A DNA stretch of 64,000 nt from Piscicola geometra (GCA_943735955.1 OX030963.1:6937811-7001810); one strand, 5' to 3'. Counted from the stretch's first letter, positions 35,000-58,539 are shown. The notes: generated by a model from the letters alone, not told the origin. Program-made: numbers and translations.

Positions 35000-36055
35000 A
35001 AAGATACAAGAAAATTCGTGAATTTTTATTTTTTAAACTTTCTTTACATGTAAAAAAAGATGCTCAGGAAAATGTTAAATACTGCTAAACTATCTTGCTG
35101 TTGAGCACAAAGTTAATAATAAAATAATTTAATGAAACTTTTAAAAAATATTTGTGACTATGAAATGAACAAAATAGGATAGTAAGAGGCTCAAAAAACA
35201 ATATTTTAGTTTTCATCGGCACCCTAATGACTATGCTACCAAGTGGTAGAGTTGGTAGGATCCGTTGCATAAAAAAATGGCATATAAAAGAAATATTAAA
35301 TAATAAAAAATGCAAAAAATATATAATTTTTAAATAAAAAATTCAACAAATTGCTTTTTATTTAAAAAATGAAGTCTTATTTTACATATAGAACAATTAT
35401 TATTATTATTTTTACTTAGCTTAAAATTATGAAATCTGAAGAAGCTCTTATTGTTTTAAAAATAGTTGAACTTTTCAAATACCCCCACAGTTTGCAAAAT
35501 AAAACTGGAAGTCATGAACAATAAAAAACAACTGAAAATCATTTTTTATCTACAATAGCAATTTTTCAATAGCCTTATATGTGCGGATGCTACCAGCTGG
35601 TAGCTTTCTTTCATATGAAGACATTTAAAACTTTCAAATTGGGGGTCTAATGATGTGCCAATTGAAATATTCTGATTAATCTTTCTCTGCTCGGAAAACA
35701 ATTTTTCTTTGAAACGAATGACACAAGCTGGATCCTTTTTGAAAGTGCATACTTTTTGTGTAAAGTGAAAAATTTAAAGTAAAACTATTGAGCCTTCTAC
35801 ATATTTTTCAAATATAAACTTCGCCAAAAACTCGGTATTCCATTTTTCCGACTATTCTATAATAGCCGATTATTCCATAATAGTACTGAGGTTTTTGCTA
35901 AGTTCATATTCGAAATCAGATAGAAAAATTATTGTTTTTATTATTTACCGCCACTACCCGAAATAAAAAAATTTAAAGTGATTTTTACTTTTAGACTTGC
36001 ATAATATGGTTATAATAATAACTAAAGCAAAATTCAACGCAATTAAAAAAAAAAA
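35000..36055. other. No gene seen; one dispersed repeat
   Basis: AT-rich. 35641-35795 (GGGGGTCTAATGATGTG onward) matches 25549-25720 inside hAT remnant B. Otherwise no feature. Confidence 0.55.
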
Positions 36056-36059
36056 TTTG

Positions 36060-36295
36060 TCGGGCAAAGTTTTGCAGCTCCAAGAGAAGGCTGTTTGGTC
36101 ATGTCTCTCGCCTTCCAGGTGGGTCCGACACTAAGAATGCACTTCTTTCCAATCTACCCAAGAACTGGAGACGTCCCAGGGGTCGTCGCAAACTGACATG
36201 GCATCCATCTTAGAGGCCGACCTGAAGCCCCTCAACATGAGCATCTACGCTGCCCCAAGATGGAAAGGAGTTTGTTCATGATTCTACGCTCCAAT
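36060..36295 (+). mobile_element. LINE 3' fragment
   Basis: The plus frame reads RLFGHVSRLPGGSDTKNALL and NWRRPRGRRKLTW, the conserved region after the reverse transcriptase of many non-LTR elements. Stops follow. Only about 230 bases remain. Confidence 0.7.
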
Positions 36296-36682
36296 GGAGC
36301 GTCGCTCCATACTGTTGCGAGCATTTAATAAAATATTTAGTGATTTTCATTAAAATTGTTGAGAAAAATAAGAAGAAGAATAAAGTGTTTGTTAACTTGT
36401 GATTTTTGTTTCATAAAATGTAATAATAGCTTTCAAAATGAATTTAAATGACTTAAGACACGGAATTAGAAAGAAAAAATAATAAAGCGTAGTTTTATGT
36501 AGAATTTGAGTCGATAGAAAGCAATCAAATTACTTTACAAGTGGATCCTGGGTTTCGTATGTGTTCTAGTGGCAAGTCAAGGTTATTAACATCTCATCCA
36601 CTTTTTAAAAATGAAATATTTCACTTTCATTGGCCTTCATTCACTGTTCGGATGGAGTTCTTTTATCGAACTATTTCGACAG

Positions 36683-37206
36683 GCTGTCCGCAAGGTTACA
36701 CTGAGGATGACGGAAGGTGCTACAAGCTTAATCGAAAAGCAAAGACTTGGATGATGGCTCAAAAAGATTGCTTGATGAGTGATGGATATTTAGCGGACGT
36801 TTTGAGTCAAGATGACATGCAAGCCTTGTTGAAACTGGATTTTAACTTTGGAAGTATGTTGAAACATTTAATACAACTTTTGAACAAAAGCAAGTTTTTT
36901 GAAGCCGTGAAGCATATGATATATTCTTTTTTATAATTACTTTTTTGTTTATAGAGCCTTGTAATTATTTCTGGGTTGGAGGTTTGAGATGCAAGAAGTC
37001 TTAGGGTTTTCCTCGTGTTTCCGTTAGTTTATCTTACAATCCTGAAGACTGTCAATTCCCTCTCCCAACAGTTTCAGCTATTGGGGCTGGATGGAGCCAA
37101 ACAATGCCGGAGATAATGAAAATTGCATTCGATTGAAGAAAGGCTTGAAGTGGAACGATAAAGATTGCTTGACGAAGCATTGCTCTGTGTGCCAAGCAAA
37201 GGCATA
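36683..37206 (+). CDS. C-type lectin-like domain gene (partial)
   Basis: Exon 36683-36853 follows TTTCGACAG and encodes CPQGYTEDDGRCYKLN, then WMMAQKDCLMSDGYLADVL, the N-terminal half of a C-type lectin fold. It ends at GGAA|GTATGTTG. A middle exon begins after TTTATAG at 36954 (PCNYFWVGG). The last exon begins after CCAACAG near 37070, encodes YWGWMEPNNAGDNENCIRLK and NDKDCLTKHCSVCQAKA, and stops with TAA at 37204-37206. EPNN and WND are the canonical sugar- and calcium-site positions (EPN suggests mannose-type binding). The middle exon reaches a TAG (near 37000) before any phase-correct donor I could find, so the gene is either broken or has an intron boundary I missed. No signal peptide exon was seen. 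Confidence 0.7.
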
Positions 37207-37209
37207 AAA

Positions 37210-38060
37210 ATTTCTGAGTTGCAAGAAGGTGAGTTCATGGCTAATCCCACAAACACTAACTTGAGAAATTTGCTAATGAACTATCAATAAATAATAAAAA
37301 CGATTTCAAAGTTTTTCAATAAGATTTCAAGTTTTCTGTTCATATAATATGATATATTTTTGCTTTGTGGGGTCATTCCATAGAAGTTCGACCAAAATAA
37401 ATTCAATTTTACACCTCAGAAATTTATGAAACTTTCATATTATGCTTAGATACGTTGTCTATAAAAATGAAAAATATAAAAAATGAAATTTTTCAAAAGG
37501 TCGCCGAGTTTTTGACCTTCAAATTTCGCCAAAGTCAAAACCCCTTCTCTATTCAATTTGAAATATCTCAGCTTATATTTATCAGAACGAATAATGGAGT
37601 ATAACAAAATAAAGGCATTTGAATGTTCTATTTAAAATAGTTTAATGGTTTAAATATAAATGAAAAATAATTTTTTTTTGGCGGTCAAATGTTTGACTTT
37701 GAAATTTTCGATGTTGCCCCATATATTTTTTATAATTTTTTCTCAAGTAACATTTTTCAAACATTCCCTCAATTATAGAAAAAACGAAAAAGGTCTTATT
37801 TTAAAAATATTTTTAATCAATTTTTTTCTTGAGCACCTAACAAACAATATTTTGTCGAATCAATCAAATAATCAAATAGATTTCTATAGCGCTCTTCTTC
37901 AACTTCAAAACAGCATTTTAGGAGTTCTCATACATAATTAATTTTTTTCAGACAAAAATCAATGAATTTAGTAAATCTCAATAAATATTTAAGTTGATTT
38001 AATGAAAAAAATTAATAATTTAACCAAATCTACTTTGCGCTATAGACTATTTTTTTTATT
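37210..38060. other. No gene seen, AT-rich
   Basis: AT-rich with a leaky frame at 37660-37941; no family resemblance. Confidence 0.5.
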
Positions 38061-38065
38061 GTAGT

Positions 38066-38300
38066 TATCGTTCACAGCCTGACAGACGCATGCCATGTTA
38101 CAAGGGTTCTGAGAACCATGGTCTTATGCGCCAAAGACGCCACTCCACACGACGTACACATCTCTCAATGCGTACGTCGCAAACACCGCATCATATACAC
38201 TAGGTATATGATAGTTCACGGTTGCTTGTCAGGGATTCAAACAGGCAACCTTTGAGTTGCAAGTCCAACGTCAACCATCTAAGCCATCCCGCTCCCCATA
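38066..38300 (-). mobile_element. tRNA-derived SINE, full-length copy
   Basis: About 88-90% identical by eye to the copy at 8246-8478 across its whole length, from the head (GGGGAGCGGGATGG on minus) to GCGTCTGTCAGGCTGTGAAC. The B box is slightly decayed (TTTGAATCC). Confidence 0.85.
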
Positions 38301-38749
38301 GTAACGTAGTTATGGATTCAGCTTAAATCAGTTAGATTTAGATTAGATTTAATTTTTGAAACGAATTAACTGAAATGTCTATTGAAATTTACTATATTCA
38401 TTATTTTTTGTCTGAAAAAAATAATATATGAGCACTCTTTAAATGGTGCCAAGCTTTTTGAATGGCATATTCTTTAAAAAACATTAAATTCAATTTTTCT
38501 TTTTGGATTTTTTTATTATTATTTCACCTTGTTACTCAATTTTTGTAATTTCTCTGTTTGTTCGTCATTGGACAACACCGGATTCAAAATTTTCACTGAC
38601 TTTTGTATCGCTGACTACTGCAGCACTGTACACGCCTGTCAAGTTCGAATCCAATTCAAATCGATTTCTGGGTTCATGAGTGATGTAATTAAATAAGACT
38701 TTGCATGGAAGATAGAGTGCCTGGGAAGGTGTGGAGAGATTTCATGGCA

Positions 38750-39123
38750 GAATTTGCATCACAAGTGGAGTGGTTACTTTAAGGAAGAGAGATGGGTCCT
38801 CGAGACTGATCCATTCTGGGCTCTTATTCACTTCTTCTACAGCACGCAGTCCATGGATTCTGCTTTTGTACAAGCACCCCCCACATGCGGACTTGCTGCT
38901 CTTCAACGGAGGTTTCAATTACCGCAAGTTGACTGGAGACCGACGGTGGAATTGCTTGAAAAAGTTCGAGAAGTCGATGAGAGAGTTCAAACCGGCTTTG
39001 ATGATCTCTCTCAAAACACTGGCTCAGTTCTCGATGTGCCCAAGAAAGTGATCAAAAGAAAGACCGAAACGTTTGGACAGTGGAGGCTCCATGGCACCCA
39101 TGCAGTCATCCAGTTCTTAAACT
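38750..39123 (+). pseudogene. ARMT1-like (DUF89) C-terminal sequence with two frameshifts
   Basis: ARMT1/DUF89 proteins are metal-dependent damage-control phosphatases acting on sugar phosphates. One frame gives HKWSGYFKEERWVLETDPFW (38755-38820). The next frame gives ADLLLFNGGFNYRKLTGDRR (about 38890-38950), the family signature around FKGDLNYRKLTGDRKW. The first frame then resumes with RKTETFGQWRLHGTHAVIQF to a stop at 39121. Two compensating frame changes (one between 38820 and 38890, one between 39000 and 39030) lie inside one exon-like block with no introns. The signature's FKGD is FNGG here, so a key acidic residue is lost. Most likely a pseudogene; indel errors in the assembly could also produce this. 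Confidence 0.7.
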
Positions 39124-39129
39124 GATGGA

Positions 39130-39615
39130 TTTGATTTTATATACTCTTTTATATTTCTCAAGTTTAATTTTAGAAGTTTTTTTTTTTCATTGCTCATTAA
39201 ATATTATAAAGTCTATGCAATCGTCCACGCTTCAATTCAAATTCCGGAGATTCTAGAAAGTAAAATATCGTTTAAACATCGATCTATTTTCAGTGGAACC
39301 AATTTATGAAAAAAATGAAAATTATAGTCAATGCATAGTAATAATCAAAAAGATAACAAAGATAAAAGAAAATTTAATTTTTTTTCAAAGAAAATGCTAT
39401 TCGAAAAGCTGGCACCACCAACAAGTGGGCAGAACTTAGTTAATAATTGCGCTATAGACTACAGTATTTCTATATACTAAAGACTATAGTAACGTAGTTA
39501 TGGATGGAGCTTAAATCAGTTAGAATTAGTTAAATAATTGATTTTTAAAATTAAATCAACTTAAATATTTATCGAGATTTACTAAATTCGTTAATGGTAG
39601 AAAATAAATGTCTTA
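39130..39615. other. No gene seen, AT-rich
   Basis: AT-rich sequence without recognised features. Confidence 0.5.
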
Positions 39616-39619
39616 ATTG

Positions 39620-39795
39620 TCCCGTACAGGTGAAAACCCCTGCCCAGTGTTCCCGGGTTGGCCGTTGACACTTAATTGTGTTCATCCGACCTTAGTAGAA
39701 TATGCTGGGTATCCCAGGTACGCTGGTTTGCGAAGGTATGTACCATCTTACGAACTCTAAAGGCAGTGACTCAACCACTTTCGGCACAGAAAATT
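39620..39795 (-). mobile_element. Possible second SINE family
   Basis: A 170-base GC-richer island. On minus it begins GTGCCGAAAGTGGTTGAGTC, like a tRNA A-box region, followed by CACTGCCTTTAGAGTTCG. No good B box was found. Single copy here, so tentative. Confidence 0.3.
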
Positions 39796-39929
39796 CTGAA
39801 ATGCTTCAGTAGTGCATCTGTTGGGATCTGATGGTGCTGCCGTTGGTGGCAATCGCAGAGAAATATTTCTGGTGAAAGAAGTCTCTAGCAACCGGAGTGA
39901 ACCTTCAAGGAAAGGTACTCCTTCACAGC

Positions 39930-40161
39930 ATCATCACCATCATTCTCGTCATTATCATCATCATCTTCTTCATCAGCACCACCATCGTCATCATCATCAT
40001 CATCATTACTATGGCAACACGGGACTTTTTACTTGGTCAACTGCTTGGCGCTTCTATTGTGTTCTTGCCTGTTCGAAAGGAAGCGGCAGACTACGTTGGA
40101 AACGAGGCAGCCTCAAGAGTCTGTCAGGAGAGAAAGGTCGCCACCCGGTCAAACAGGTAGT
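39930..40161 (+). other. (CAT)n tract followed by candidate exon
   Basis: 39930-40005 is a CAT/CATCAT tract. Just after it a frame reads MATRDFLLGQLLGASIVFLP to a donor AACAG|GTAGTC at 40162. Other frames are also open; family unknown. Confidence 0.3.
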
Positions 40162-40439
40162 CTCCCTAAGAACTAACCATGTTTTAGAAAAAATTATTGT
40201 TAAAAACTTATTTTTGTATTCTTTATAACTCGTATAAATTTGAAATGTAAATCATTTCAAATTTTGAATACAAAAAACTACTTTTCCTATAGTCTTGAGC
40301 AGCATTGTATCTACTATTATCAATCAATCAATCAATCAATCACTAATAATGTGTATAGCGCCCTTCACTAAGTGAACAATAACTCTCATAAAGTAAAATA
40401 TATTACATTTCAGATCCGTAATTTCGTTGGTTAGTAGTA

Positions 40440-40545
40440 CTTTTGAGCCAGCAGTTTGTGGTCAGAGAAGCCTGTTTCAAAGTAATCAACCTGAAGATTC
40501 TTTCTCGAGGCAACAACGTCAAACATTGTCCATAGGTTTACTTTT
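40440..40545 (-). mobile_element. CR1/L2-like LINE endonuclease fragment
   Basis: On minus it reads TMFDVVASRKNLQVDYFETG and FSDHKLL, the end of the APE-type endonuclease (SDH motif). It matches the start of the LINE at 44662-47320 (VDCIEVGFSDHKLLVW). Confidence 0.75.
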
Positions 40546-40605
40546 TTCTCAGAACCATTGTAACATGGCATGCGTCTGTCAGGCTGTGAATAATATAGAC
40601 CAAAA
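40546..40605 (+). mobile_element. SINE 3' end fragment
   Basis: CAGAACCATTGTAACATGGC and CGTCTGTCAGGCTGTGAATA match the 3' end of the tRNA-derived SINE. Confidence 0.75.
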
Positions 40606-40699
40606 AAAAAATTAAACAAAGCTGTACACAGTGGTTTAGGGATAAAATAACGATTATTCTCGTAACAAAACAAGAGTATAAAAAAGGTTTTTATTGAAA

Positions 40700-40790
40700 A
40701 AATGGGGGGGGGGGACTCACATTAAGGCGGACCCTCTCACTACTAAAAAGTGGGAGCGTCCGGACTCCAGGATCGCCGTCCATGGAAAAA
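40700..40790. mobile_element. hAT-related MITE end
   Basis: A G run, GACCCTCTCACTACTAAAAA, and GGATCGCCGTCCATGG form an inverted version of the hAT end (CATGGGCGGCGATCC). Partner end not found. Confidence 0.55.
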
Positions 40791-41815
40791 CGCCCTGGTG
40801 AACAAAATCCTCAGCGGATAGCATCGCTGCTCTAATTTTTGAAATAAAAGACCTTGTGGATAAATGTCCCAACGAAAATTTTTCGGATAAATGTCCTGGT
40901 TGGATAAAAAATCCGTTGAGATTTAAAAAATAGATTTTTTATAATAATAGATAATGAACAATAAATGTAATAATAAAATTATTTAAATGTAAGAAAAATA
41001 AATTTATGTTTCAATTTATGTTTCAATTTATTTATTTTGATGAACTTGTATAAGAAAACGGACAATCAATTTAATAATAAAATAAATCATTTTTTCCAAT
41101 TTTTATCTATAAATATTTGGCTCAATTTTGCCATAATCACTTGCATGCGTCGATTAGTAACAATTAAATTACTTGATAATAAAAAACAGAGTATGATACA
41201 AGTAGTTGTATAAGTCTCTAGTGAAATGACAATTAGACCTTGAGTGAAATATTTTCCAAAAACCGGATTACATTTTATTTTGAGCAAGTAAGAACAAGTA
41301 TGCATTGGTCATTTCAAGTATTAGCAGGTCTTTAAGCTTGTTAGCGTTCCATTTACACAGGTTTTTGCATTGCCTATATTTTAATTAGAAATAAATGTTT
41401 TCTAACCAATAAAAAAATAATTTAACCTATATTAAATAACCTTTCTCCAAAACTTCATATCAAACTCAAAAATTGAACTATTTTTAAAAGCGACAATAGA
41501 AGATAAAACAGCACCAAGATAAATGAAGCATTCAAGTTGATTATGTATGAGGAACAAATGAACTTTAAAGGAGGTTGGTGAGTAGTTTTCTGTTAATTTT
41601 ATAGGTTTTCTTGACGGGATTTCGTTTTTTCATCAAATGAATGGTTTCGCATTCAAAGGTGTTTATCTTCATCTGGCATTCTGACTCAAGTTAGAAGACA
41701 ATTGTTAGATTGAGCATGTGCATTTTTGAACGGGCGTGGCATGACTAGAACTATCCTCATCTAGAGCCCACTTTCATCATCATCATCATCAAGTGGGTGC
41801 AGAAAAGAGATCAAG
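40791..41815. other. No gene seen, AT-rich
   Basis: AT-rich; short tract CATCATCATCATCATCAAG at 41776-41790. Confidence 0.5.
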
Positions 41816-41819
41816 AGAT

Positions 41820-42670
41820 CCGATAAAATGGTTAAATTTCAATATAATTTGTTTTTTTATTTCACACAATTAACATATAATATATATGAATGAAAGTCAT
41901 TTGTTTGAAATAAAAAAATAAGAATTCCAGATTATTTTTAGCAACATTAACATAAAAAAAGAAAAAAAAGTAATAAGTTTAATAAATGTGACAAAAATGT
42001 ATAAAATTAAAGACGAATAGGAAGCACTACAAATAAGTGTAATTGATTTTTAAAATATTGATTTTTTTTTTACGCCACTTGAAATTTAAACTTTGGAATC
42101 TACCTTCTAATCAAAACATAAGATAAAATCGTCAAATTTTAATACAATTTGTTTTTTATTTTACACAAGTAACATATAAAATAGATTTGTTTCATTAAAA
42201 TATGACAAAATCATTTTTCTCGATTTTTTAGGAAAAAAATAAACATTAAAAAAAAAGTTATAAATTTAATAAATGTGACCAAAATGTATAAAAATAAATA
42301 CGAATAGAAAGCACTACAAATATATGTAATTGATTAAAAAAATATTGAATCTGTTTCCTTTTTTTTACGCAACTTGAAATTTAAACTTTGGAATCTACCT
42401 TCTAATCAAAACATAAGATAAAATCGTCAAATTTTAATATTATTTGTTTTTTATTTCACACAATTAACATATGTGTTAAATCGAGATAAATGTTTATTTT
42501 TAATGAAACAAATTCTATTTAAATATTTTATATATAAAATATTTTCTCGATTTTTTAGCTACATAAACATAAAAAAAGAGAAAAAAGTTAAGTTTAATAA
42601 ACGTGAGAAAAATGTATAAAAATCAAAGACGAATAGGAAGCACTACAAATAAGTGTAATTCATCATATCA
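41820..42670. repeat. Tandem repeat, ~290-base AT-rich unit, second array
   Basis: Same family and orientation as 2931-3778. Landmarks ACGAATAGGAAGCACTACAA (near 42010, 42300 and 42630), CACACAATTAACATATA and TTTAGCAACATTAAC recur, and TACCTTCTAATCAAAACATA is at 42101 and 42396, spacing 295. Confidence 0.85.
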
Positions 42671-43120
42671 TAAGCTTGTTTTTTGCTAAAATTTGCAATA
42701 AATATGATACTTTCAATATAATTGTTATAATGAAACTCTTTAATTTGTTAAGTATTCGAAGAATCACCGTTAAACAATTTGATACTTGCAATTTAACTTG
42801 TATTATTAAATTTATTAAGTATTTAAAAGATCAAGTTATCACAGAAAACTTTCGAAACCGCAACAGCGCTTCCTCTGTCGCATTTCACATTTGTGACAAG
42901 TTGTGTGTGTGAGAAAATAGGTCGTTTTGATTTTATTAAACCCAAAATCAAGTGAATTTAGAAAAAAGAATTGATAAGGCAATTTAATTCGTACTATGAA
43001 TTATAAGTTGAATATGAAAAATATTCAACAGCAATTATTACAAGAAAATGTATGATGATCAATGTTCATTAGCATTGCTGAACTCATTGATTATGGAACT
43101 TCACGGAATGATTTCTAAGG
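42671..43120. other. No gene seen, AT-rich
   Basis: A 78-codon plus frame (42676-42912) has no recognised similarity. Confidence 0.45.
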
Positions 43121-43124
43121 ACGG

Positions 43125-43385
43125 GTGAAGTCTGGAAGGGTTGGTCTTGGGGGACGGGTGAAGTCTGGAAGGGTGGGTCTTGGAGGGCGGGTGAAGTCAG
43201 GAAGGGTTGGTCTTGGAGGACGGGTGAAGTCAGGAAGGGTGAAGTCAGGGAGAGTGGGTCTTGGAGGACGGGTGAAGTCAGGAAGGGTGAAGTCAGGGAG
43301 AGTTGGTCTTGGGAGAAGGTTGAAGTCTGGGAGAGTGGGTCTTGGGGAGAGGGTGAAGTCAGAAAGGGTGGGTCGTCGAACGAGG
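43125..43385. repeat. Minisatellite, ~30-base unit
   Basis: Units of GACGGGTGAAGTCAGGAAGG plus GTTGGTCTTGGAG. On minus the frame reads RPTLPDFTRPP repeated. It lies downstream of the last traced Gart exon, where a GART domain might have followed; no such domain is encoded here. Confidence 0.88.
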
Positions 43386-43429
43386 AGTGACGCCACAGTC
43401 ACAGTTGCCAGAAGACAAAGTGTGGTATA

Positions 43430-43790
43430 GTGTTGAGTGGTTAGTGTGGAGTGGTGTGGTTAGTATGGTCTAATGTGGTTAGTGTGGTCTAGTGTGGAGT
43501 GGTGTAGTGTGGAATGGTTCTGATTGGTGTGGTTAGTGTGGTCTAGTGTGGTCAGTATAAGGTAGTGTGGTTGGTGGGGTGTAGTGTGGAGTGGTGTGGT
43601 CTAGTGTAGTGGAACTGTAGGGTGATTTAGTGTGATTTGGTGCAGTGTGGTGTTGTGTGCTCTGAAACGGCGCAGTGTGGCATGGTGTCGTGGAATATGA
43701 TTAGTGTTGTGTAGAATGGTGTGGTATAGAGAAGTGTGATACAGTGAGGTATGTTGCAGTGCGGTGTATTGTGGTGAGAGAACGATTGGA
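43430..43790. repeat. (GTGTGGTTAGTGTGG) low-complexity tract
   Basis: Irregular TAGTGTGG, GAGTGGTGTGG repeats. Confidence 0.85.
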
Positions 43791-43915
43791 GAGTGGTGGC
43801 AACTTCTGTCGCATGACTAGTGGAGTGTAGCATGAATGGGTCAGGCAGTCCATGGAGACCAAGACTGTAGCACATATGAGTACTGAAAGAGAATGAAACA
43901 AGGAGTTGCACTCAC

Positions 43916-55073
<11,158 letters not shown>

Positions 55074-55079
55074 AACTAG

Positions 55080-55630
55080 GCACCTCTTTCGGGGAGTTGC
55101 TACTCTGTCCTTGGATTTGCGAGAGAAGTGAAATTTTTGAGATCATATCATAGGATAGTTTAAAAATAAAGATTGAAAAAACAAAATCGAGTAACTATTT
55201 AAGTTAGTGTGCTATTCACAAAACAACAAAACTAAAAAAAGCACTCACTTTCGAAGAATATTTCTCTTAACAAATGCGTTCTTCCTTATATAAAGGCAGT
55301 CAAGATTATTCTCGGTTCTTTTATGAACAATTTGATGTAACCATATACTATTTAAACATACGTGAGATTTATAAAATAAAGAAAAAGTGAGCACACTCAT
55401 TTCATGCGCATCGAGAATGGCAAAATACGCGGCCAAAATATAGCTTAGATTTGTAACGCCAATCCCTTTAAATTTAAAGGGGCATGCGACTACCTAGCTT
55501 AAGAGTTGAAAGTCCGTGTTCTTTCTCGTATTTACGAACTAAGAGTAAAAGTATCTTATGTCGTTGTTTAAAGAAAACCATAGTTAATGATACTTTGGAA
55601 AGCGTACTCGGAAGCATAGACATAGCAATA
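55080..55630. other. No gene seen
   Basis: Start of the spacer between the inverted Gart arms. AT-rich; no GARS exon. Confidence 0.5.
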
Positions 55631-55636
55631 TAAAAT

Positions 55637-55900
55637 CAGCTGATGGCAATGTTTATTTATTTCTTGAATCAGCTGATTGTTGGTTTCTTACAATAACAAA
55701 AAGCGGCCATATTAATTTAGATTTCGGCAAACTATCCGAGGCGAGATATATCGTAAAATGAACAAAAACTGAGGCTTCTTTTACTTCTTTTTTTACATTT
55801 TTTTTAAAGTTATATGATAGTTCACGATATATATTTCGGCAAACTATCTGAGGCGAGATATATCGTAAAATGAACAATAAATTAGGCTTTTTTACTTCTT
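55637..55900 (+). repeat. Dispersed repeat, copies 2 and 3
   Basis: 55637-55790 matches 10677-10830. A partial tandem copy follows at 55832-55900 (ATTTCGGCAAACTATC, GAGGCGAGATATATCGTAAA). Confidence 0.75.
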
Positions 55901-57495
55901 TTACGAATAATTTTTTGTGTAATTAATAATAATTTTACTCAGTAATGTCAAATCTGGTATATATTTTGCTAAATTGTTTAATAACAAGTTTTAGCTTTAT
56001 ATTTTTGGTCTGAGCAATAAAAGTCATCAGCAAAATGTTTTACTAGTAATATTATAGAAGTTAAAAGATCTGCGTGGTTTTCAACTCTCTTAACTAAACT
56101 AATATGAGAAAAAATCTTATTAATTTAAAGTATTTTATTTTGCCTGTTAGCAATACCGTTTTATTACCACACAGCGATTTAAACATTGGAAATTTATCTA
56201 TGTTATTCGTTAATCTCATTTGCATAAATTATGAGTACGATTTCCAAAGTAAACCGTTAATAGGTATAGGTTTAGAAAAAATAAAACATTGAAAGCAATA
56301 ATTCAACTTGAAATTTTATTTTAATAACATTTATCGCCATTTGCAACTTTTGCATTTGAATAACGAAAGATTTTGACGCATTTAGAACTTGTTGGTTGAA
56401 ACGGGGAATTGAGGTCGATTCACCCCTTAACCGCTTAACAGCCTTCATTAGCTTGTTTTCAGAAATTAGGATTTATACGGGGTGATACATTCAGAGTGAG
56501 ATCCGGAAATCGCGTTGAGGCTTGCAGAAAAAGTGCTGGATAGACATGGTTGAGCAGTCTTCTCAACGCTGCTAACAACAGAACCGAATGGCGGACATTG
56601 TGTGTCTTCTTCCTAATTTTCCCCCTTACGACTAACTCAGTCATGGCCATGATGAGCCCATCTGTAATGCTTATGTCGTTGTTTATGTAAACAGTTTCGA
56701 CTTAGAGTATACTGTATACTGTATTTGGAATAGGTGATATTCATTGTGGTATAATTAGCAACTGCCACGAATATTTCAAAATTTATTAATTTGAAAAATA
56801 AAATATTCCTATGATAGATTTTGAAGTGCAGATTTCAAATCAGTTTACATTTTCCAAATATCTCAAATAGTTCAAAAGTTATTCAACTTTTAAGCTCCCG
56901 AAAAGTGAGCGTTTTGGCGAATTATTTTCAACGCTTAAGCCAAAATAATACATAAGAGTTTGACGGGACGACGTCGCGACGTTATTTCATTATAACTTTT
57001 TTGATGAGTGTCATTTAGTGTTGAAACTTGACAAGATCATGTATTTTAAAAAAAGGAATTAGTATTTGTTTAAAAATTAATTCATAATAAAATAAAAGAT
57101 TTTAAACCGTTTATTTTCTACCAAAATAAATAAATCTTTAAAAGCACATAAACTTTATGTTGGAATAGAAAACGAAATTCTACTTATTAAAAAAAAATTA
57201 TTAACAATAAAAAGCGAAAATGAATAATATTAAAAGAATTATAATTATTTCAATAAAACAACTAAATTTGTATAAACAATAAAAAGTGAGAATGAACAAT
57301 ATTTAAAGAATGATAATTATTTAAATATAACTAAATTTGTATTAACAATAAAAAGCGAGAGTTCTTCAATTATTGTCTTTTTGAAATGGGGGAAAAATTT
57401 TCAGTGGCAACTTCAAGAGATGCCAACTGAATTACACATTCTCTTATTTTCCAAGTAAACGCGCCGTTTCTAGATTTAGCCTTTATAATTCGTAC
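55901..57495. other. No gene seen, AT-rich
   Basis: Contains near-duplicates around 57190-57360 (AACAATAAAAAGCGAGA/ATGAA, GAATGATAATTATTT), a small degenerate tandem repeat. No exon recognised. Confidence 0.5.
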
Positions 57496-57501
57496 GGCTG
57501 C

Positions 57502-58534
57502 CTACCGTTTAATCACTTCTTCTGATAATTGGCTTAGTTGAACATCTTTTTCAATCTGAAGGTTTTGAAGTTGTTTTAGTTGTACATCTTCTACATGATT
57601 TTTGAATCTCTTTTTATTTGATTTTTCTGGCATAGAAGAAATGGTAATTTTTGATAAATTCTTATTCATCAACTTACTTTTCAATTTTTGAGCTATTGTT
57701 TTTTTACTTTTTTCTTTTTCTATGGAATTTTGAAGATTTATGATCTGGTGGTTTTGATCAACTTGTTCTTTCTTGAGCTTTCGAACAGTAGACATCTGTT
57801 GAGACAACTAACTCATGAATTAATATTATCCAAAGGCGAAGTATTTTATTTTCGCTCTGAACTTCTCGCAATTTTTTCCTGTTTTTTTCTCCAGTCTCAT
57901 CTCTCCTCTTGACATTTTTCAATGAATAATGTCCTTGTTGTTGTTGAATTAAGTTATATTTGAATTTTTCATTTTGGATTTTATGTTTTAGTCTTTTTAA
58001 GCGATTTTTCAGTAGAATAATCAAATTCTGATCAAAGCTTAACTGTCTTAGATCAATTGGTTGTCTGCCCTTTTCTTCATTTTTGGATTGAACAGTTAAT
58101 GGTATTGTTTTTGAACAATTTCCAACTAAAAATGTGTTCAAAGACACTTTTGGCACATTTATTTTTGAAGATAAAGGAAGAAATTCTAAATTCATGAATG
58201 ATTCTAGTTTTTCCTTTTTTGTTAGATTTATTTTCTTTTTAGCAACTATACACACCTTTGAGTATAAAACCAATGGGTTTGTATTGATGAAGTTGTCATT
58301 AAGGCATCCCAAAACTTCAGCTAAACTAAGACAATATATATGTTCCTTTTTAAAAAAGTTTTTTAACTCTAGAACTAGGCCATTCCTTATAAAAACAACT
58401 TTTTTCAAACTTTTATTTTTTATATCAATACATGTGAGGCCAAGCTTCTGACAAATTGGGCCAGGAAATTCCATTTGAAGACAACTGTATTTTAAAGTTA
58501 AAAAAATTATCCTTTGTAAAGTTGTTACGCTCAA
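57502..58534 (-). CDS. Lys-rich coiled-coil protein fragment, frameshifted, unrecognised
   Basis: The minus-strand frame 58534-57758 (258 codons, no ATG at its start; first Met inside) reads on in another frame 57807-57502 (about 100 codons). Content is Lys/Leu/Asn/Gln-rich with heptad-like stretches (LIILLKNRLKRLKHKIQNEK; VRKLKKEQVDQNHQIINLQN) but also non-repetitive parts (FPGPICQKLGLTCIDIKNKS), so it was probably once a protein. An AG (GTCTCAACAG) precedes the second part but no donor with a workable intron was found, which suggests a frameshift. It could belong to a transposon; no domain recognised. Confidence 0.45.
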
Positions 58535-58539
58535 ATGGC

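Noticed and set aside
43115..43402. RPTLPDF repeat frame as a Pro-rich continuation of Gart
   Set aside because: No acceptor in phase with exon 44060-43916 was found, and no GART motif is present.
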